This document shows positions 52,855-61,607 of a stretch of DNA of 64,000 nt, one piece after another. The notes beneath the pieces are model-generated. The model did no database searches. It saw nothing but the letters and a program-made list of their open reading frames with translations, and was not told the origin of the DNA. This DNA is from Lachnospiraceae bacterium (lineage in GTDB: Bacteria; Bacillota; Clostridia; Lachnospirales; Lachnospiraceae): positions 62,001-126,000 of the forward strand of contig CABIXN010000007.1 in NCBI GenBank assembly GCA_902362715.1, read 5' to 3'. Position numbers and translations under genes: made by a program. Each line of letters opens with the position of its first letter. Within the stretch, counting starts at the first letter, position 1.

Positions 52855-53652
52855 TTAGACGCAGACCAGTTCCGATACCTGGTCTCTTTTTGCTACCTGA
52901 ATGGGAAAATCACTTCCTTTATAAGGACTGTCGCCCATCGTAATCTCCAGCCGCACAGCTTCGTAAGCCAGCTGTGGATAGTTGTTTTCTTTACTCAAAT
53001 GGCCCAGAACTACTTTCTGGAATTTGTCATGGAGCAGTCTGCCAAGAAGCTGGCCGGACAACTCATTGGATAAATGTCCTCTGTCTCCAAGGATTCTTTT
53101 TTTCAGATAGTAGGGATAGCCTCCCACTTCCAGCATATGTACATCATGATTTGCTTCTAACAATAATACATCTAATCCCTGCAGCTTGTCCACAAGATAA
53201 TCATCATATTTTCCCAGGTCGGTAAGCACTGCCATAGATTTTCCCTGGTTTTTCATCATATATGCTACAGGCTCTGCAGCATCATGAGAAGTCCTTAAAG
53301 GGCATACCGTCAGATCTCCAATCTTAAAATCCTGTTCCGGCACTACCGGATGAAACAGGCTTTCATCCACTTTCCCAATGGCCTGCCGCTCTGTAATCCA
53401 CTGAATAGTTCCTGCTGTGGCATAAATGGGAATCCCGTATTTTCTGGCCAGCACTCCAAGACTTTTTATGTGGTCCACATGCTCATGAGTCACCAGTATT
53501 CCCTGTATTTCTTCCGTCTTCAGTCCAATTTCATTTAAACCGGCTTCAATCCGTTTACCACTGATCCCGGCATCCACCAGTATATGACTTTGATCTGTGC
53601 CAGCGTAAATACAGTTTCCGCTGCTTCCGCTGGCTATACTGCATAACTCCAT
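52855..53652 (-). CDS. Metallo-beta-lactamase-fold hydrolase (WalJ/YycJ-like)
   Basis: A 265-residue MBL-fold enzyme with the metal motif THEHVDH at 55-61 and later HDAAEPVAY, DLG and LSNELSG elements. Close homologues are the WalJ/YycJ proteins, thought to act in DNA processing or repair. It lies 2 bp after coaE and in the same direction as polA and coaE, consistent with a DNA-metabolism cluster. Confidence 0.9.
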   Translation of the reverse strand: MELCSIASGSSGNCIYAGTDQSHILVDAGISGKRIEAGLNEIGLKTEEIQGILVTHEHVDHIKSLGVLARKYGIPIYATAGTIQWITERQAIGKVDESLFHPVVPEQDFKIGDLTVCPLRTSHDAAEPVAYMMKNQGKSMAVLTDLGKYDDYLVDKLQGLDVLLLEANHDVHMLEVGGYPYYLKKRILGDRGHLSNELSGQLLGRLLHDKFQKVVLGHLSKENNYPQLAYEAVRLEITMGDSPYKGSDFPIQVAKRDQVSELVCV

Positions 53653-53654
53653 GT

Positions 53655-54293
53655 TTATTCCTCCGCACCTGTCACAAATTTACCGACAGGATAAATTCCT
53701 TTTGCCTGCAAAAGCCTGTCTATCTGAGAATAAGCCTCTTTGGGCGTTTTGTTATTGTCAATCACTGCCAGACAGCTTTGTCTGTAGGCCTGTTCCGACA
53801 GCTGACTGGCAAATATATTTCGTATTTTTTCCTGGGTATATCCTCTAGATGCCATCAGGCGCTTTGTACGGTTTTCTTCTGAAGTATAGATATACCATAA
53901 TTCATCACAGATTTTATCATATTGTTCTTCAATGAGCAATGCCGCTTCCAATACAACAAAATCCAGTATCTTTTCTTCCCGGGCTTTCTGAACAGTTTGC
54001 AGCACAAACGCCTTCACTTGGGGGTGTACAATGGCATTTAATGCCTCACGCTTTTCCTCACTGGAAAAAATAATTTTCGCCATAGCTGCCCGGTCAATAC
54101 TTCCCTCCGGGCCAAAAATCTGCTCCTCCCGGAAGCATTCCCTGATTTTCTGATAACATTCTGTTCCCGGTTCCATCAGATCGTGGGCCACCTGGTCCGC
54201 CAGCAGAACTTCTCCATTATAATTTTTCCGAAGATAGGACAAAATCTCTGACTTTCCGGCCCCCACACCTCCTGTAATTCCTATAAAAAGCAT
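53655..54293 (-). CDS. coaE: Dephospho-CoA kinase
   Basis: A 212-residue P-loop kinase for the last step of CoA synthesis. GGVGAGKS is at residues 8-15, then LLADQVAHDLM with the substrate-binding Asp, and the VVLEAALLIE and lid region with RxxxR. It has a somewhat longer C-terminus than usual. polA is immediately upstream (13 bp), coaE-polA being a common pairing. Confidence 0.96.
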   Translation of the reverse strand: MLFIGITGGVGAGKSEILSYLRKNYNGEVLLADQVAHDLMEPGTECYQKIRECFREEQIFGPEGSIDRAAMAKIIFSSEEKREALNAIVHPQVKAFVLQTVQKAREEKILDFVVLEAALLIEEQYDKICDELWYIYTSEENRTKRLMASRGYTQEKIRNIFASQLSEQAYRQSCLAVIDNNKTPKEAYSQIDRLLQAKGIYPVGKFVTGAEE

Positions 54294-54306
54294 CTTTTAT
54301 TCCTCT

Positions 54307-56958
54307 CTAGTGGGCTTCATACCAGTTGCTTCCTTCCTTGGTATCCGTCTCCAGACGTACTTCTAAATGCGCGGCATTCTGCATTTCTTCATTCAAAATC
54401 TGCTTCACCTGTTCCACTTCATTGTCTGCTGTCTCAATCAGCAGTTCATCATGCACCTGAAGAATCAGCTTTGATTTCAGCTGTTCTTTTTTCAGTCTTG
54501 CCCTCACACGGTTCATGGCAATTTTAATAATATCCGCCGCCGTTCCCTGAATAGGCGAATTCATGGCAATACGTTCTCCAAAGGAACGCTGCATAAAATT
54601 GCTTGAAAACAGTTCCGGCACCGGCCTTCTCCGTCCGAACATTGTAACAGCATAGCCGGTATCTTTCGCATCCTTTACAAGTCTGTCCAAAAATTCTTTA
54701 ATACCAGGATACGTTTCAAAATAACTTTTGATATACATTTCCGCTTCTTTTCTTGTAATGCTTAAATCCTGGCTCAGTCCAAAGGAACTGATTCCATAGA
54801 CAATCCCAAAGTTTACGGCCTTGGCATTTCTTCTCTGCAGATCGGTAACCTCCTCAAAGGGCGTATGGAACACCTGGGAAGCCGTTACCCGATGAATATC
54901 TTCTGCATGTCTATATGCCTCAATCAGATTTTTATCCCCAGACATATGGGCCAGCACACGCAGCTCAATCTGAGAATAATCCGCATCCAGAAAAACAAAT
55001 CCGTCTTTTGGCAGAAATACCTTTCGGATTAGACGCCCAAGCTCCATTCGAATGGGAATATTCTGAAGGTTCGGTTCCGTACTGCTTAAACGTCCGGTTG
55101 CTGTAATGGTCTGATTAAAGGTGCCGTGAATCCGCCCGTCTGTTAAAATATATGCGGCAAGTCCGTCTGCATATGTGGATTTCAGCTTCGTCAGCTGACG
55201 GTACTCCAGAATATCAGAAACAATTGGGTAATCCAAAGCCAGCTTATCTAAAACATCCGCCGCTGTGGAATAACCTGTTTTTGTTTTTTTGCCATTTGGC
55301 ATATTCAGTTTATCAAACAAAATTCCCCCCAGCTGCTTTGGAGAATTAATATTAAAACGTTCCCCGGCCTGGTCATAGATTTTTTGTTCCAGTTCCTGAA
55401 TTTTCACCGACAGCTCTTCTCCATAAATTTTAAGAGCCTCTGCATCCACACAGATTCCTTCCATCTCCATATCCGCCAGTGTAAATGCCAGGGGCATTTC
55501 CACCGACCGGTACAGCTTTAACATCTGTGTTTCCTCTAACTGCTTCTCAAGAGCCGTATGGCAGGCCAGGGAAATATAAGCGGTATAGCAGGCAAGACGG
55601 TTTAACTCCTCTTCCTTTTCCTCATTGGCTTTTGCAAAACTCAGCTTTCCAATTAAATCCATCCGTGACGGGATCATCAGATTCAGATAATCCTTTGCCA
55701 GATCATCATAAGAATATTCATTCTTTAAAGGATTCAATAAATAGGCAGCAATGGTCGTATCAAAACAGCTCTGCTCCTCCGGGATACTGATCTGTTTGAG
55801 CAGAGCTTTCAAATCAGGTGTTACAAGCAATGCTGCACAAGATGCCAGCATCTGGATTTTTTCAAGCAGATAGCTTTCTGTTAAAAATCCTTCTGTTTTT
55901 ATAAAGACCGTTTTTTCTTCAGAAAGGCTCACTGATATTCCATAGATCTGCCCCTTTTCTGCAATCAGGGCAATTCCCGTCGCTGCCTTTGACCGGCCCA
56001 GCTCCTGACTGGCTTCCGCAAAAAAGGTCTCCGCCTCATCCAGCATGGTAATGGTTTTAAAATGCTGTTCCGCCTGATTTTTCGGAGTATCCAGTTCAAA
56101 TCTGGACAGCATATTTTTAAACTCCAGGCGTTTGAAATATACATAAGCTTCTTCTGTATAAAAATCTTTTAAAAGCGCATCTTCGATCTGATATTCAATC
56201 CCGGCATGTACATCAATGGCAGCCAGAGTTTTGCTCATACAGGCCATATCATAGTGCTCCCGCAGAGCATTCTGTGCCCGGGGAGGCTTGATCTCCTCCA
56301 GATGCTCATAGGCGTTCTCAATACTGTGAAATGCTGTAATCAGATTGGTCGCTGTCTTTTCTCCAATTCCCGGAACCCCCGGGATATTATCCGCCGTGTC
56401 TCCCATAAGAGCTTTCACATCAATAAACTCCCCTGGAGTGACCTGATACTTATCCACTACATCACGGGCGTAATAATCCTCAATTTCCGTTCCGGTCCGT
56501 TTGGTCTTGGGTATCCGGATTTTTGTATGTTCTGTGGCAAGCTGCAAAAGATCCCGGTCGCCGGACACGATACTGACTTCTAGCCCGGCCTCCTCACACT
56601 GCCTTGCAATGGTTCCCAGAATATCATCCGCTTCATACCCTTCTTTTTCCATAATCACAATTCCCATTGCCTGAAGCACTTCTTTCATAACGGGAACCTG
56701 CTGGCGCAGTTCCTCTGCCATAGGCTTTCTTGTTCCCTTATAGTCTTCAAACATTTTATGGCGGAAAGTAGGCGCATGAACGTCAAAAGCTACCGTTAAG
56801 TAATCCGGCTTTTCTTCATCCAGTATTTTAAATAATATATTTAAAAATCCATACACTGCATTGGTATGCAGGCCCTCAGAGTTGGTGAGATCGGGAATCC
56901 CGAAAAAAGCTCTGTTTAAAATACTGTGTCCGTCAATCAATACGATTTTTTTATTCAT
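54307..56958 (-). CDS. polA: DNA polymerase I
   Basis: An 883-residue family A polymerase. Residues about 1-290 are the 5'-3' exonuclease (start KIVLIDGHSILNRAFFG; later SGDRDLLQL and DNIPGVPGIGEKTA). About 310-470 is a 3'-5' exonuclease-like domain whose catalytic DxE motif is missing, so it is probably inactive, as in other Firmicutes. About 490-883 is the polymerase (DADYSQIELRVLAH, motif B RRNAKAVNFGIVYG, QVHDELLIE). The ATG at 56958 has GGAGG 7 bp upstream. Confidence 0.97.
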   Translation of the reverse strand: MNKKIVLIDGHSILNRAFFGIPDLTNSEGLHTNAVYGFLNILFKILDEEKPDYLTVAFDVHAPTFRHKMFEDYKGTRKPMAEELRQQVPVMKEVLQAMGIVIMEKEGYEADDILGTIARQCEEAGLEVSIVSGDRDLLQLATEHTKIRIPKTKRTGTEIEDYYARDVVDKYQVTPGEFIDVKALMGDTADNIPGVPGIGEKTATNLITAFHSIENAYEHLEEIKPPRAQNALREHYDMACMSKTLAAIDVHAGIEYQIEDALLKDFYTEEAYVYFKRLEFKNMLSRFELDTPKNQAEQHFKTITMLDEAETFFAEASQELGRSKAATGIALIAEKGQIYGISVSLSEEKTVFIKTEGFLTESYLLEKIQMLASCAALLVTPDLKALLKQISIPEEQSCFDTTIAAYLLNPLKNEYSYDDLAKDYLNLMIPSRMDLIGKLSFAKANEEKEEELNRLACYTAYISLACHTALEKQLEETQMLKLYRSVEMPLAFTLADMEMEGICVDAEALKIYGEELSVKIQELEQKIYDQAGERFNINSPKQLGGILFDKLNMPNGKKTKTGYSTAADVLDKLALDYPIVSDILEYRQLTKLKSTYADGLAAYILTDGRIHGTFNQTITATGRLSSTEPNLQNIPIRMELGRLIRKVFLPKDGFVFLDADYSQIELRVLAHMSGDKNLIEAYRHAEDIHRVTASQVFHTPFEEVTDLQRRNAKAVNFGIVYGISSFGLSQDLSITRKEAEMYIKSYFETYPGIKEFLDRLVKDAKDTGYAVTMFGRRRPVPELFSSNFMQRSFGERIAMNSPIQGTAADIIKIAMNRVRARLKKEQLKSKLILQVHDELLIETADNEVEQVKQILNEEMQNAAHLEVRLETDTKEGSNWYEAH

Positions 56959-57147
56959 AAAGTCCTCCATACCAGCGCATCCGCTGCTGATTGCTGCAAA
57001 ATAGCAAATACTGTATGCGGACATGTACCGTGTACACGTTTCTTCACACAACAGAAAGGATGCTGCACTTTGTTTCTCTTATCATTCTGCAACATCCCTA
57101 CTGAATTATACTACATTTTTTATCTGGTGTCACCAGTTGAAAATACA

Positions 57148-57249
57148 CTACTCCGACAGATAATCCCGATAATCAGCCTCATCTGAAAAAAGCATATATC
57201 TTCCGTCTACAAGTCCCATGTAACCTGCTTCTGTAACATAACCTTTCAT
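57148..57249 (-). CDS. Small protein of 33 residues
   Basis: An ORF starting MKGYVTEAGY and ending in RDYLSE, with AAGGAG 8-9 bp before the ATG. It is rich in Tyr, Gly and acidic residues, with the pattern Y-x-G-x-x-x-G-R-Y-x-x-F. I believe similar micro-proteins occur in Lachnospiraceae, always unannotated; function unknown. The strong SD, codon usage like its neighbours and isolated position support a real gene. Confidence 0.65.
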   Translation of the reverse strand: MKGYVTEAGYMGLVDGRYMLFSDEADYRDYLSE

Positions 57250-57402
57250 TGAATAATCACTCCTTTTGCTGATACGTTTTGTTTCTGTACGTATTTTCGC
57301 AAAATCAGAGTACCATAAACAGGACTTTCAGAATATTTTTATGTAATTATGCCGATATCAGAACATCCATCCACCTGCATGACCTCACTCAGAAAACAAT
57401 AA

Positions 57403-57457
57403 GGGGGGGGATATTGCAGAACAGCTGATTAATCAGCTATCCTGCAATATCCCCCCC
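57403..57457 (-). terminator. Very strong composite hairpin downstream of the DUF6472 gene
   Basis: A G-run with GATATTGCAG pairs with CTGCAATATC and a C-run (7-8 G:C pairs plus 10 more), and the loop itself contains the palindrome AGCTGATTAATCAGCT. It can form a cruciform. It sits 9 bp after the DUF6472 stop. A short T-rich stretch follows in the leftward direction. Confidence 0.7.
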
Positions 57458-57465
57458 AAAAGGCC

Positions 57466-57657
57466 CTACATCTGATGCCTTACAATTTTATATTCATCAT
57501 CAGACTGATAATAAGGACATGCCCGAAATGTACCTGTTAAAAAACGGTACATTTCATCCTCGTCCAGATTTACATCACAGTAATAACAGTCGTCGTCTTC
57601 ATCGTATATGTAATTGGAACAAAATTCACACATAGATGCGTTTTTACTCCCTGCCAT
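57466..57657 (-). CDS. DUF6472-type small cysteine protein
   Basis: A 63-residue acidic protein with Cys10, Cys13, Cys24, Cys27 and Cys47 (MCEFCSNY, DCYYCDVNLDEDEM, FRACPYY) and a conserved tail DEYKIVRHQM. The cysteine spacing suggests metal binding, probably zinc. The family is common in Clostridia; function unknown. It follows tig by 19 bp and a GGTG-type SD precedes it. Confidence 0.85.
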   Translation of the reverse strand: MAGSKNASMCEFCSNYIYDEDDDCYYCDVNLDEDEMYRFLTGTFRACPYYQSDDEYKIVRHQM

Positions 57658-57676
57658 AACTCACACCTGAGAATTT

Positions 57677-58642
57677 TTATTCCTGAATTGCAGATGCCAG
57701 AAGGAAATCCATTGCTTTTCCTGCAGCAATATCCTGTTTCACCAATTCCAGTCCCTGCTCTCCTAGAAGTTCTTTCAGTTTTTCCTGATCCATCTGGTAG
57801 CTTACTGCCATGCCCCGCAGCTCTCTTTCCAGTTCCGCTTCCATTACTTCTAAGCCTTCCCGCTTTGCAACTTCTGCTAAAAGGCTCTGGCCTTTGATCA
57901 TATGCTCTGCCTGAGCAATTGCGCTGTCCTCAAACTGCTGCATGGTCATTCCGTTATATTCCAGATAAGCTTCCAGGGTCTGGCCGCTGTTGGTCAGCTG
58001 ATTGATAAATCCCTGTTTTAAATTCTCTGCTGCTGTCTCAATATCTTTCTTTGGAACGGTAATTGTTGTAGTTTCCATAATCTTATTGACAATGGCATTC
58101 TCAACTTCCACAGACAGTTCCTGTTCTTTATGTTTTACAATTTCACTTTTGATATAGTCTTTAAACTCTGCCAGCGTTTTACACGGAGAAACAGCTGCTG
58201 CCATCTCATCTCCTATTTCCGGCATCTTGGCTGTGCGCACTTCCTTGACATCTACCTGAAAAACTGCTGCTTTTCCTGCAAATTCTGCCGCATGATAATT
58301 GGCCGGAAAAGAAACCTTTACTTCCACATGATCACCCTTTTTGCTTCCCAGCAGCTGCTCCTCAAATCCGGGAATAAAGGAACCGGAGCCAAGAATAAGT
58401 GGATAATCCTTTCCGTCTCCACCCGGAAACGCTTCGCCGTCAATGTAACCTGTAAAATCAATCACAGTTTCATCTCCGGTTTCAGCCTCACCGTCTTTTG
58501 CAGCTTTTTTCGCCGCCATTTTCTGGGCGCGTTTTAATTCTGCCTCAATTTCTTCCTCTGTTACAGTTACTTCCTGTTTAGGGATTTTAATTCCTTTATA
58601 TTCACCTAATACAATTGTTATCTTTTCCGCTGTTTCGCTCAT
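57677..58642 (-). CDS. Trigger-factor-like PPIase lacking the ribosome-binding domain
   Basis: A 321-residue protein, about 100 residues shorter than trigger factor. The N-terminal ribosome-binding domain with the GFRxxK loop is absent. The sequence starts at the linker LGEYKGIKI, followed by the FKBP-type PPIase domain (about 55-140: GYIDGEAFPGG, LGSGSFIPGFEEQLLG) and the helical C-terminal chaperone arms (about 150-321). A strong GGAGG site precedes the ATG, so the short form is not a mis-called start. It probably works off the ribosome as a chaperone/isomerase. Confidence 0.9.
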   Translation of the reverse strand: MSETAEKITIVLGEYKGIKIPKQEVTVTEEEIEAELKRAQKMAAKKAAKDGEAETGDETVIDFTGYIDGEAFPGGDGKDYPLILGSGSFIPGFEEQLLGSKKGDHVEVKVSFPANYHAAEFAGKAAVFQVDVKEVRTAKMPEIGDEMAAAVSPCKTLAEFKDYIKSEIVKHKEQELSVEVENAIVNKIMETTTITVPKKDIETAAENLKQGFINQLTNSGQTLEAYLEYNGMTMQQFEDSAIAQAEHMIKGQSLLAEVAKREGLEVMEAELERELRGMAVSYQMDQEKLKELLGEQGLELVKQDIAAGKAMDFLLASAIQE

Positions 58643-58849
58643 ATTAATCCTCCAAAATTTTTCATTTACATAGAACTTGTTTCAGTATACGTTATCCCAC
58701 AAAAGATTGCCAGCTATTTTTATATTTTGTTCATGAATTTTTCAGGAAATGGTAATAGCAATCGAAAACATGTCATAGTATAATAAATGCGCTGAAAACA
58801 GTTAAAATACAGTAAGAAAAAATACTCCGAAAGGAAACAGAACGTACAA

Positions 58850-59584
58850 ATGAAACACACACAGACAGATGATCTGCAGCAGGAAGATAAACAGATGGAA
58901 TTGATAAACTCTCTATCCATGGAAGATGTCCTGAAAATAGAACATCCCGAACTTCTTTTAAATAAGGTTGAGCCCTTCAGCCGTCTGATGATGCAGTATA
59001 AATGCGCAATTATGGAAATTGAAACAAAGCTTCAGGTTCTGAATGAAGAGTTCTCCATGAATTACAACCGCAATCCCATTGAAGATATCCGGACAAGAAT
59101 AAAAAAACCTCTGAGTATCGTGGATAAAATGAAACGAAAAGGTTTTCCCTTCTCTGTGGAAAGCATCGAACAAAATCTGTTTGATGTTGCAGGAATCAAA
59201 GTTATCTGTTCTTTTCCGGAAGATATCTACACTGTCCGGGATCTGCTGATCAAACAGGATGATATTACACTTGTGGAAGAAAAAGATTACATAAAAAATC
59301 CGAAACCCAACGGATACCGCAGTCTGCACCTTCTGGTAGAAATCCCTATCTTTCTTGCAAAGGAAAAAAAAGCTATGAAAGCTGAGATTCAGCTCAGATC
59401 TATAGCTATGGAATGCTGGGCCAGTCTGGAACATAAAATGAAGTATAAAAAAGATATCAAAAATGCTGATGAGATTTCACAAAAACTGATTCGCTGTGCA
59501 GAAATCAGTTTTGAACTGGATAAGCAAATGCAGGAGCTTCGAAGTGAAATTGATGAAGACAATCCGGAAACACAGTATCTTTAA
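58850..59584 (+). CDS. Small alarmone synthetase (RelA/SpoT synthetase domain)
   Basis: A 244-residue monodomain (p)ppGpp synthetase. The RelA_SpoT domain (about 75-205) has the ATP/GTP site FDVAGIKVICSFPEDIY and the catalytic NPKPNGYRSLHLLVEIP, with Glu of EIQLRSIAMECWA. No hydrolase or TGS domain, as in RelP/RelQ. It is monocistronic and divergent from the trigger factor gene. The SD spacing to the ATG is long; an internal Met at residue 24 could be used instead. Confidence 0.92.
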   Translation: MKHTQTDDLQQEDKQMELINSLSMEDVLKIEHPELLLNKVEPFSRLMMQYKCAIMEIETKLQVLNEEFSMNYNRNPIEDIRTRIKKPLSIVDKMKRKGFPFSVESIEQNLFDVAGIKVICSFPEDIYTVRDLLIKQDDITLVEEKDYIKNPKPNGYRSLHLLVEIPIFLAKEKKAMKAEIQLRSIAMECWASLEHKMKYKKDIKNADEISQKLIRCAEISFELDKQMQELRSEIDEDNPETQYL

Positions 59585-59608
59585 TATCTCTTCAAATAAC
59601 ATGTAACG

Positions 59609-59733
59609 GAGAGGAAAATGGTTGTCGTTAACCAGCTTTTTCTCTTTTTATAGGAATAGAAATAGGGAAGGCATCGACTCGGTAAGTGGCTGCCTTCCCT
59701 ATTCATGACTGTCTATTAACCGGCAAGACAGTC
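59609..59733 (+). terminator. Three consecutive hairpins after the alarmone synthetase gene
   Basis: GAGAGGAAAA...TTTTTCTCTTTTT (59609-59650), AATAGGGAAGGCA...TGCCTTCCCTATT (59661-59703) and GACTGTC...GACAGTC (59707-59733). The first has a T-run and is the likely terminator. The other two mark the left edge of the decayed island. Confidence 0.6.
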
Positions 59734-59773
59734 CATTTATTACCAGTATATTACTGCTCTTTTTTCTCTTTAT

Positions 59774-59964
59774 TTATTCCAAGAAATACTCAACTGATAC
59801 ATTGAAATATTTAGAAAGTGCTTTTAAATTTATTACACTGGGAACACTCCTTCCAGCTTTCCACTTTGACAAGGTAGTTTGAAAAATTCCAATATCTTTT
59901 GAAACTCTGTATGAAGTGTTTGAGCAGCTTTTACAAAAATTTGGTGTTACTCCATATAAAGTCG
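59774..59964 (-). pseudogene. XRE-type helix-turn-helix regulator remnant
   Basis: About 63 codons read as an XRE domain: SYRVSKDIGIFQTTLSKWKAGRSVPSVINLKALSKYFNVSVEYF, ending in a stop. The reading frame has no start codon; ACG stands where ATG would be expected and a stop lies just upstream. No ribosome binding site is visible. It is therefore probably a broken gene, although a longer frameshifted version cannot be excluded. It lies at the left edge of the mobile/defence segment. Confidence 0.65.
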
Positions 59965-60048
59965 TAAAGGAAGTTTAATACCACCAATCCTTTTGTAATT
60001 GCCAAATGTTTACATATAGAAGTGTATTTCCAACTTGCCTCATCTGAA

Positions 60049-60157
60049 TTCAAGTCCCGCTCTCGCGAGACTTGGTGCGCGATTCGGGTCCGCTTTGCTG
60101 ACAATATTCTATTCCCAAGCGCTGCACCTCCTCGCGGAGCGTATATCAGATGGGGGT
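60049..60157. repeat. Family B repeat, left copy
   Basis: About 108 bp, direct copy of 62503-62611 (11 mismatches counted by eye). It contains a CAAGTCYCGC...GCGAGACTTG palindrome and a run GGAGCGTATATCAGATGG. It cuts off the end of the methyltransferase remnant. Confidence 0.85.
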
Positions 60158-60164
60158 TCAATAT

Positions 60165-60399
60165 AAATAAAGTCTTTTTCTTCGGACAGAACGCGTTGCA
60201 GGCATTTCATCTATTTCCTCTCTGTGTTCCGCAAAAACAAGACCGTATTTTTTACCGTTCACATCTTTTTGAGGTCAGAAAGGCAGGACCGCAAATTGCC
60301 GGTGTTCTCATCTTGCGGAGCAGCAGCAATAAAACTGTGAATTTCTTTGATTTTCGCAAGCAAATCCTCACGTTTTTGTTTTGATATGTTTGTACTCAT
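60165..60399 (-). pseudogene. DNA methyltransferase (type III Mod-like) N-terminal remnant
   Basis: From the ATG at 60399 the frame reads KREDLLAKIKEIHSFIAA...ENTGNLRS, then stops at 60259. One base shift later the sequence continues DVNGKKYGLVFAEHREEIDEM, and after another shift EEKDFIYIE, until repeat B begins. This is the characteristic N-terminus of type III/related adenine methyltransferases. The start overlaps the stop of the 100-residue gene as ATGA and has GGAGG upstream, so it was once the next gene of that operon. It is decayed by at least two frameshifts and truncated. Confidence 0.75.
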
Positions 60400-60698
60400 T
60401 GCTTGTCCTCCATTTGCTTTTTGAGAAGTTTCGCCTGCAAAATATCCCTCTGCATAGCTAACTCGGCAACAATTTGATCATTGGTCGATTGGTTAAACGG
60501 CACAGAAGATATCGCGAGTTTTGCAGAAGTAACACCCGCTACAGCTTTATCATTAATTCTCAACTCTTGAATCTTTTTAATCGCATTATTACGGTCAAGA
60601 TATCCTGCTCCTTGATAACTTTGTATGATGTTTTCTCTTTCCGCTATGTCTTTTATCAGCGATTCTTTCTCACATATATCTTTTATAGGATTACTCAT
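60396..60698 (-). CDS. Orphan 100-residue protein of the AbiE/methyltransferase operon
   Basis: A 100-residue, mostly helical, charged protein with a predicted coiled-coil start (CEKESLIKDIAERENIIQSY) and a Gln/Lys-rich end. I do not recognise a family. The ATG at 60698 has AAGGAG 8 bp upstream. It starts 12 bp after the AbiEii stop and overlaps the methyltransferase remnant by 4 bp, so the four genes formed one operon. A role as accessory subunit or regulator of the methyltransferase is inference from position only. Confidence 0.75.
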   Translation of the reverse strand: MSNPIKDICEKESLIKDIAERENIIQSYQGAGYLDRNNAIKKIQELRINDKAVAGVTSAKLAISSVPFNQSTNDQIVAELAMQRDILQAKLLKKQMEDKQ

Positions 60699-60710
60699 CA
60701 AAAATTCTCC

Positions 60711-61607
60711 TTATTTCCATTCGCAATATAAAACAGTCCATTGTTTTGTGAAATTTTTGCTTTCTATCGCAGCCACAAAAGGCTGGATAAGAAATATTTT
60801 TATAGTTTTTAATACAGCACTAAAGTCATCAGTTTTTGTATCAATTTTTCGACAAAAAGCTTTCCATTTCTTTTGCATAGCAGAATCATCTGCAAAACGC
60901 ATAACTTGCTCAAACTGTTCAATCGTAAATGCGTGTCCACGATTTTCAAATGTCTTTTTAAGTGCTTCGGTCAAGACTTTACCGTCAAAGTCAAACTTAT
61001 TGGCAAGGTAATAAATATCATAATAATCTTTCATTCGGCTTGAAAATTCCATCAAGCTGAGGATTGTATCGAGCTTTTCGGCAATAGTTGTTTCAAGAGA
61101 ATATGTATTTACTGTCGGAGCAGTAAAATCATCAAGCTGTGTTGGAATTTTTCGTTTCTCTTGCTTCGGTACGATAACATCGCCGACACCAAAATCAATA
61201 CTGAACGGCGTTTTGGTATTTTTGATACATGCTACAAGTGAAGCACCGATACCTGCATACTTCTTTTGTATAGCAATCGGCGCAATGTCTTTAACTTCAA
61301 AAGTAATAAAATCATTTTCTGTTGGAACAGCAATGATTTCCTCTAACACAATTTTTAACTGTTCAGGAGTATTGGGAACTTTTCGAAGAAGAAAATCTAC
61401 ATCCACCGTTACTCGGCTGTCAAAATCAGTAACCGAATATATAAACAATCCGCCCTTTAGTACAAGGTTTTCTGCAAACTTTGATTTTTCTAAGCGACGC
61501 AGAAACTCCTCTTGGCAAAAAAGCTGCAAGCAGAGCTGATAACTTCTACCACTTTCTTTTGCCTTATTTTTTAGTCTTGCAAGTACGGACGCAGCTATAT
61601 CAGCCAT
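60711..61607 (-). CDS. AbiEii/AbiGii-family nucleotidyltransferase toxin
   Basis: A 298-residue toxin of the type IV AbiE system. The nucleotidyltransferase motif is VLKGGLFIY (49-57) followed by RVTVDVDFLL with Asp69 and Asp71; the later EKLDTILSLMEF motif is also typical. It transfers nucleotides to an RNA target and arrests growth upon phage infection. Its start overlaps the antitoxin gene by 8 bp, as usual for the pair. Confidence 0.92.
   Translation of the reverse strand: MADIAASVLARLKNKAKESGRSYQLCLQLFCQEEFLRRLEKSKFAENLVLKGGLFIYSVTDFDSRVTVDVDFLLRKVPNTPEQLKIVLEEIIAVPTENDFITFEVKDIAPIAIQKKYAGIGASLVACIKNTKTPFSIDFGVGDVIVPKQEKRKIPTQLDDFTAPTVNTYSLETTIAEKLDTILSLMEFSSRMKDYYDIYYLANKFDFDGKVLTEALKKTFENRGHAFTIEQFEQVMRFADDSAMQKKWKAFCRKIDTKTDDFSAVLKTIKIFLIQPFVAAIESKNFTKQWTVLYCEWK

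Noticed and set aside
59931..60161. An open frame of 76 codons across repeat B1 and the XRE remnant
   Set aside because: Different frame from the XRE homology, no ribosome binding site, no recognisable domain; a by-product of the repeat.
60022..60384. A 120-codon plus-strand frame over repeat B1 and the methyltransferase remnant
   Set aside because: It is antisense to clear methyltransferase homology and starts inside the repeat; judged a chance frame.
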